Shown here: one piece after another, positions 5,734 through 9,009 of the stretch
Layout: each line of letters opens with the position of its first letter
Numbering within the stretch: the stretch's first letter is position 1
Assembly: GCA_003531155.1 (NCBI GenBank)
Contig: DQHR01000033.1
Coordinates: forward strand, 126,022 to 135,030
Reading direction: 5' to 3'
DNA from: Bacteroidales bacterium
Lineage (GTDB): Bacteria; Bacteroidota; Bacteroidia; Bacteroidales; Tenuifilaceae
DNA length: 9,009 nt
Notes under the pieces: model-generated
Database searches by the model: none
What the model saw: the letters and a program-made list of their open reading frames with translations, nothing else
What the model was told of the DNA's origin: nothing
Program-made: the position numbers and the translations under genes

Positions 5734-8679
5734 CTACTCAACAATTATCTCATCAATAAACATCCATGAAGGATTACCCACCCCAGGATGCCAAATTGGA
5801 ATTTTCCCGTAATATTTACCAACTACTTTAACGAATCGTGTTTTAATATCAACATTCGCTTCGAAATTAAAAATAGTAGGAGTCATTTCATTTTCTGGAA
5901 TATCGTGCTTGACTGTTGAGAGTAAGGTGAAATTTTGACCATCATCAGATACCCAATACTCAACATATTTAGGCAACCAAATCCAAGGGCCTGCATCCTG
6001 AAGGAAACCCGCTCCAAGTTTTGATATGGCTTTGGTCGTATCCATATCAATTATTGCAACAAAATCTTGTCCTTGATATCCCTGCCAGCCACCAAGTCTA
6101 AAATTCTTTGCGCCTCTAATTCCATCAATTAGTGCATTTGGTCCACCTCCATCGTACTGAGTACTGCAAGTGCTTTTTATCGAAATAGTTTTATCAGAGT
6201 TATAACGGAAAAAATTACCCTCAATAATGTAACTCTTGTTTCCATCCTTATCGATTGAATATGCGGTTACAGTTGATGATTGCTTTATGCTTAAGCTGTT
6301 TCCTTGTATCCATTCTGATTTACTATTTCTTGAGTCGATTGGAACAACTGAATAGTAAACCTTTTGCTCCTTATCGAGAGTTGCAATATTAATTGTTAGA
6401 CTATCGGTAAAGGTTTTTGGTGCATTTGTAAAATACGGTGAAATAGTAAACGTAGAGCCATCAATCCTATTCACGGGTGAGCCAACCACACCTGATGCCC
6501 ATTCCTTGTTTGGGGTATTCGACATTATAAATTTTATTTCGCCTCCACCCATTAAATCAGAATAATCAATCCAACTACGATTTAAAGGTTTTTCATTAAG
6601 AAATGCTTCTTTTATGTAGATATTCTCTTTTGAGTTATTTTCTGCTAAAATGGTAAACTTCTTCCCATTTTCGAGATTAATTGTTGCCTTCTTAAATAAA
6701 GGTGAGCCAATGGCATACTGAGTATTACCAGGACAAACCGAATAAACCCCCATGGCGCTAAGCACATACCAAGCACTCATCTGCCCACAATCTTCGTTAC
6801 CACATAGGCCATCAGGTTTTGAAGTGTACATCTCGTCCATTATTTTTCGCACAATTTGTTGGGTTTTCCAAGGGCTTCCAACAAAATTATATAGGTAAGC
6901 CATATGATGGCTTGGTTCATTACCATGCGCATACTGACCAATTAGCCCTGTAATATCTGATTGTTCCCTGCCTGAAAGATTTGACGATGTGTTGAAAAGT
7001 TCATCAATCTTGGTCTCAAATTGCTTTACTCCACCGTGTAGTTTCATCAATCCAGTTATATCTTGTGGCACAAGAAAACTGTATTGCCAACTATTGGCTT
7101 CAGTAAAGTTATTATCTACATCAGTTGGGTTAAACGGTGTTTTAAATCCTCCATTATATCTTGGGCGCATAAATCCTGTTGCAGGATCGAAAATGTTTCT
7201 ATAAAACTGAGCTCTTGAAAGGTATTCCTTATAATCGTCCCAATTACCCAGCGATTTTGCCATTTGTGCGATGCACCAATCATCATAGGAGTATTCTAAG
7301 GTTTTAGATATAGACTCTGGTTCCTTGTCGCCAGGAATATGTCCATACTTACGATACGCCTCTAAACCCAAATGATTAAGGTTTGAACTATGTTTCATTG
7401 CTTCAAAAGCATACTTTGCATCAAACCCTTTGATTCCTTTAACCCAAGCATCTACAATAACAGGCACAGAGTGGTAGCCAATCATGCAAAAAGTTTCGTT
7501 GGCATCCAATTCCCAAACAGGAAGCAAGCCTCCATGTTTATAGTGAGATAGAAATGTGTTGATATAGTCATTTGTCCGTTTGGTATCGATAATGGTCATC
7601 AGCGGATGCCAAGCCCTATAAGTATCCCAAAGAGAAAAAACAGTATAGGGTGTAAATCCCTCGGCTTTGTAAACTTTTTTATCCATTGCTAAATATCTAC
7701 CATCCACATCAGAAAAGATGTTTGGAACTACCATTGAATGGTAAAGAGCAGAATAAAAAGTAGTCATCTGTTCAGGAGTACCACCATCTACTAAAATTTT
7801 ACTTAACTCCTTATTCCATAACGCGTATGCATTATTAGCTACTTTATCAAAATCCCAATCGGGAATTTCAGTCTCTAAATTTTTTATTGCTCCTGCAACG
7901 CTTACTGAAGAAATACCAACCTTAACCAAAAGTTTATTTCCCTTAATCTTACCAAATTTAAACCACGCCTTAAGGTTTTTACCCTCAATCATTCCTCCCT
8001 CAATGTTTGCAACAATATCACTTCCATCAGCAGTTTGAACCTTGCTAAGTGTAAAAGGGGTTGAAAAGCGGATAACAAAGTAAACTCGTTGATCCTCTGC
8101 CCACGATTTTGACTGGCGATAACCACGAACCTCATTATTGCCTACAATCTGAATCCATGAATTCAACACCTCATCGCGATGTTGCAGATCAAGAATGATA
8201 TTTGCCTCTTTGGTTTTTGAATAAGTATAACGATGAAAACCAGCTCTTGCAGTAGCTGTTAATTCTGCCTGAACTTTTGGTTTGTCGAGGTAAACAGAAT
8301 AGTATCCGGGTTTTGCTTTCTCTGTCTCCTTTCTAAATGGCGATGAGTACAATTTGTTATCAATTTCAGGATTCCCAACCGTTGGCATTACAAGTATATC
8401 GCCAAGATCCAAGCAACCAGTACCGCTAAGGTGTGTATGAGTAAATCCATATATCACCTTATCGCTATAATGGTAACCTGAACAGCCGTCCCAACCATCG
8501 AGTCTTGAATCGGGGCTAAGTTGCACCATTCCAAAAGGAACTGTTGCTCCAGGATAGGTGTGCCCATGAAAATCGGTTCCGATAAAAGGATTAACAAATT
8601 TTGCAGGGTCGATTGCCTGTGCTTGTGCCATAAACGAAAAGACAATTGGCAATGCTGATAATAAAGCCTTTTTTAGCAT
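5734..8679 (-). CDS. Secreted GH92 alpha-mannosidase with C-terminal accessory domains
   Basis: GH92 enzymes are calcium-dependent exo-acting inverting alpha-mannosidases, often alpha-1,2-specific, that trim mannose from N-glycans and mannans. The 981-aa product begins with a Sec signal peptide (about 1-22, ending AQA). It has no lipobox Cys, so it is likely periplasmic or secreted. The GH92 N-terminal beta-sandwich opens with FVNPFIGTD and HTYPGATVPFGMVQLSPDSR, followed by the helical catalytic domain to about residue 745. GNEPSHHMAYLYNFVG and GNEDCGQMSAWYVLSAMGVY are clear signatures; Glu629 in the latter is the probable general acid by family analogy. A Fn3-like/CHB_HEX_C-like segment (about 747-825) and an F5/8C-like carbohydrate-binding domain (about 838-981) follow. 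No type IX secretion tail is seen. It lies 43 nt after a probable GH2 mannosidase on the same strand. Linkage specificity cannot be read from sequence. Confidence 0.9.
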   Translation of the reverse strand: MLKKALLSALPIVFSFMAQAQAIDPAKFVNPFIGTDFHGHTYPGATVPFGMVQLSPDSRLDGWDGCSGYHYSDKVIYGFTHTHLSGTGCLDLGDILVMPTVGNPEIDNKLYSSPFRKETEKAKPGYYSVYLDKPKVQAELTATARAGFHRYTYSKTKEANIILDLQHRDEVLNSWIQIVGNNEVRGYRQSKSWAEDQRVYFVIRFSTPFTLSKVQTADGSDIVANIEGGMIEGKNLKAWFKFGKIKGNKLLVKVGISSVSVAGAIKNLETEIPDWDFDKVANNAYALWNKELSKILVDGGTPEQMTTFYSALYHSMVVPNIFSDVDGRYLAMDKKVYKAEGFTPYTVFSLWDTYRAWHPLMTIIDTKRTNDYINTFLSHYKHGGLLPVWELDANETFCMIGYHSVPVIVDAWVKGIKGFDAKYAFEAMKHSSNLNHLGLEAYRKYGHIPGDKEPESISKTLEYSYDDWCIAQMAKSLGNWDDYKEYLSRAQFYRNIFDPATGFMRPRYNGGFKTPFNPTDVDNNFTEANSWQYSFLVPQDITGLMKLHGGVKQFETKIDELFNTSSNLSGREQSDITGLIGQYAHGNEPSHHMAYLYNFVGSPWKTQQIVRKIMDEMYTSKPDGLCGNEDCGQMSAWYVLSAMGVYSVCPGNTQYAIGSPLFKKATINLENGKKFTILAENNSKENIYIKEAFLNEKPLNRSWIDYSDLMGGGEIKFIMSNTPNKEWASGVVGSPVNRIDGSTFTISPYFTNAPKTFTDSLTINIATLDKEQKVYYSVVPIDSRNSKSEWIQGNSLSIKQSSTVTAYSIDKDGNKSYIIEGNFFRYNSDKTISIKSTCSTQYDGGGPNALIDGIRGAKNFRLGGWQGYQGQDFVAIIDMDTTKAISKLGAGFLQDAGPWIWLPKYVEYWVSDDGQNFTLLSTVKHDIPENEMTPTIFNFEANVDIKTRFVKVVGKYYGKIPIWHPGVGNPSWMFIDEIIVE

Positions 8680-8722
8680 AATATTAAATTTTACATTTTC
8701 TCACTGAAAAGATGCAATGGGA

Positions 8723-9009
8723 TTATTTATTTATGTAATCGTACAAAGATTTAACTTCTATTTCTTTATCGTTCCCGACAAGTATTTTCACCCGATACTC
8801 TTTCCCTGGTAAAATATTAAAATAGTTATTCTCAACTTTAAAATCAGGTGCTTCTGATGATATCTGAACATCGAAAGCAGGGTGTAGAGCTGTTAAAATA
8901 ACTGTATACTCGTCAAGTACTTTCTCAGTTTTAATCTTTATTTCCGGGTTAGCCAATTTAAGATTCCCTTGCTTGCAACTATAAGAATAGTTAAAGTATG
9001 ATTCTCCCG
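8723..9009 (-). CDS. 3' end of a probable GH2 beta-mannosidase (partial, runs off the window)
   Basis: The frame stays open from the TAA at 8723-8725 to the window edge, giving about 94 visible C-terminal residues. The TTG at 8954-8956 is an internal codon rather than a start: translation continues upstream without a stop and keeps domain-like sequence (GESYFNYSYSCKQGNLKL). The segment resembles the C-terminal Ig-like domain of GH2 beta-mannosidases, with an edge-strand pattern and the NNYFNILPGKEYRVKI block (matching the family's NYFDLLPGE-type motif). Such enzymes remove the beta-mannosyl residue next to the chitobiose core or act on beta-mannans. The catalytic domain is outside the window. 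The position just before the GH92 gene, 43 nt apart on the same strand, supports a mannoside-degrading operon. Another GH2 activity is possible. Confidence 0.6.
   Translation of the reverse strand, partial: GESYFNYSYSCKQGNLKLANPEIKIKTEKVLDEYTVILTALHPAFDVQISSEAPDFKVENNYFNILPGKEYRVKILVGNDKEIEVKSLYDYINK

Noticed and set aside
6989..7204. 71-codon + strand frame antisense to the GH92 gene
   Set aside because: It lies wholly opposite the catalytic domain and has no start context or protein-like features.
8454..8645. 63-codon minus-strand frame inside the 5' part of the GH92 gene
   Set aside because: It is in a different frame within the conserved N-terminal GH92 domain and looks like a shadow.

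Overview
The window looks like chromosomal DNA of a low-GC member of the Bacteroidota, most likely an anaerobic or facultative Bacteroidales relative. The evidence is the AT-rich composition, genes mostly lacking Shine-Dalgarno sites, promoter matches of the Bacteroidota type (TAnnTTTG), a class II ribonucleotide reductase of the Bacteroidales kind, a short-chain (SDR) threonine dehydrogenase, and a GH92 mannosidase with Bacteroidota-style accessory domains. This assignment is inferred from gene content; no marker gene is present.

Layout. Positions 1-32 hold a strong + strand terminator for a gene to the left. Positions 33-632 carry no protein gene. This AT-rich leader has repeated dyad motifs, two terminator-like hairpins (213-231 and 551-579) and a 15-bp palindrome directly before the next start. 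From 633 to 3212 on the + strand is the adenosylcobalamin-dependent ribonucleoside reductase (nrdJ), closed by a terminator at 3240-3270. A decayed extragenic inverted repeat (about 3306-3415) separates it from a convergent minus-strand block. That block reads, in transcription order, a pRiA4b ORF-3-like protein (4439-3927) followed 6 nt later by a ProXp-ala/PrdX-type prolyl-tRNA editing deacylase (3920-3408). Upstream of it and on the same strand is an SDR L-threonine 3-dehydrogenase (5530-4568), with its own promoter-like site and terminator. The right third is a minus-strand mannoside-degrading operon: the 3' end of a probable GH2 beta-mannosidase that runs off the window (9009-8723), then, 43 nt later, a secreted GH92 alpha-mannosidase with C-terminal Fn3-like/CHB_HEX_C-like and F5/8C-like domains (8679-5734).

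How the genes fit together. There is no single pathway. NrdJ makes deoxyribonucleotides with vitamin B12. The ProX homologue clears mischarged Ala-tRNA(Pro). The threonine dehydrogenase starts threonine-to-glycine breakdown. The GH92/GH2 pair fits stepwise trimming of alpha-mannosides and the beta-mannosyl core of N-glycans or mannans. No phage, insertion sequence, CRISPR array, rRNA or tRNA was seen. The most unusual parts are the structured non-coding leader before nrdJ, the ambiguous nrdJ start, the repeat that supplies the proX stop codon, and the tight pairing of an uncharacterised pRiA4b-type protein with a tRNA-editing enzyme. I did not find a clearly new multi-gene system.
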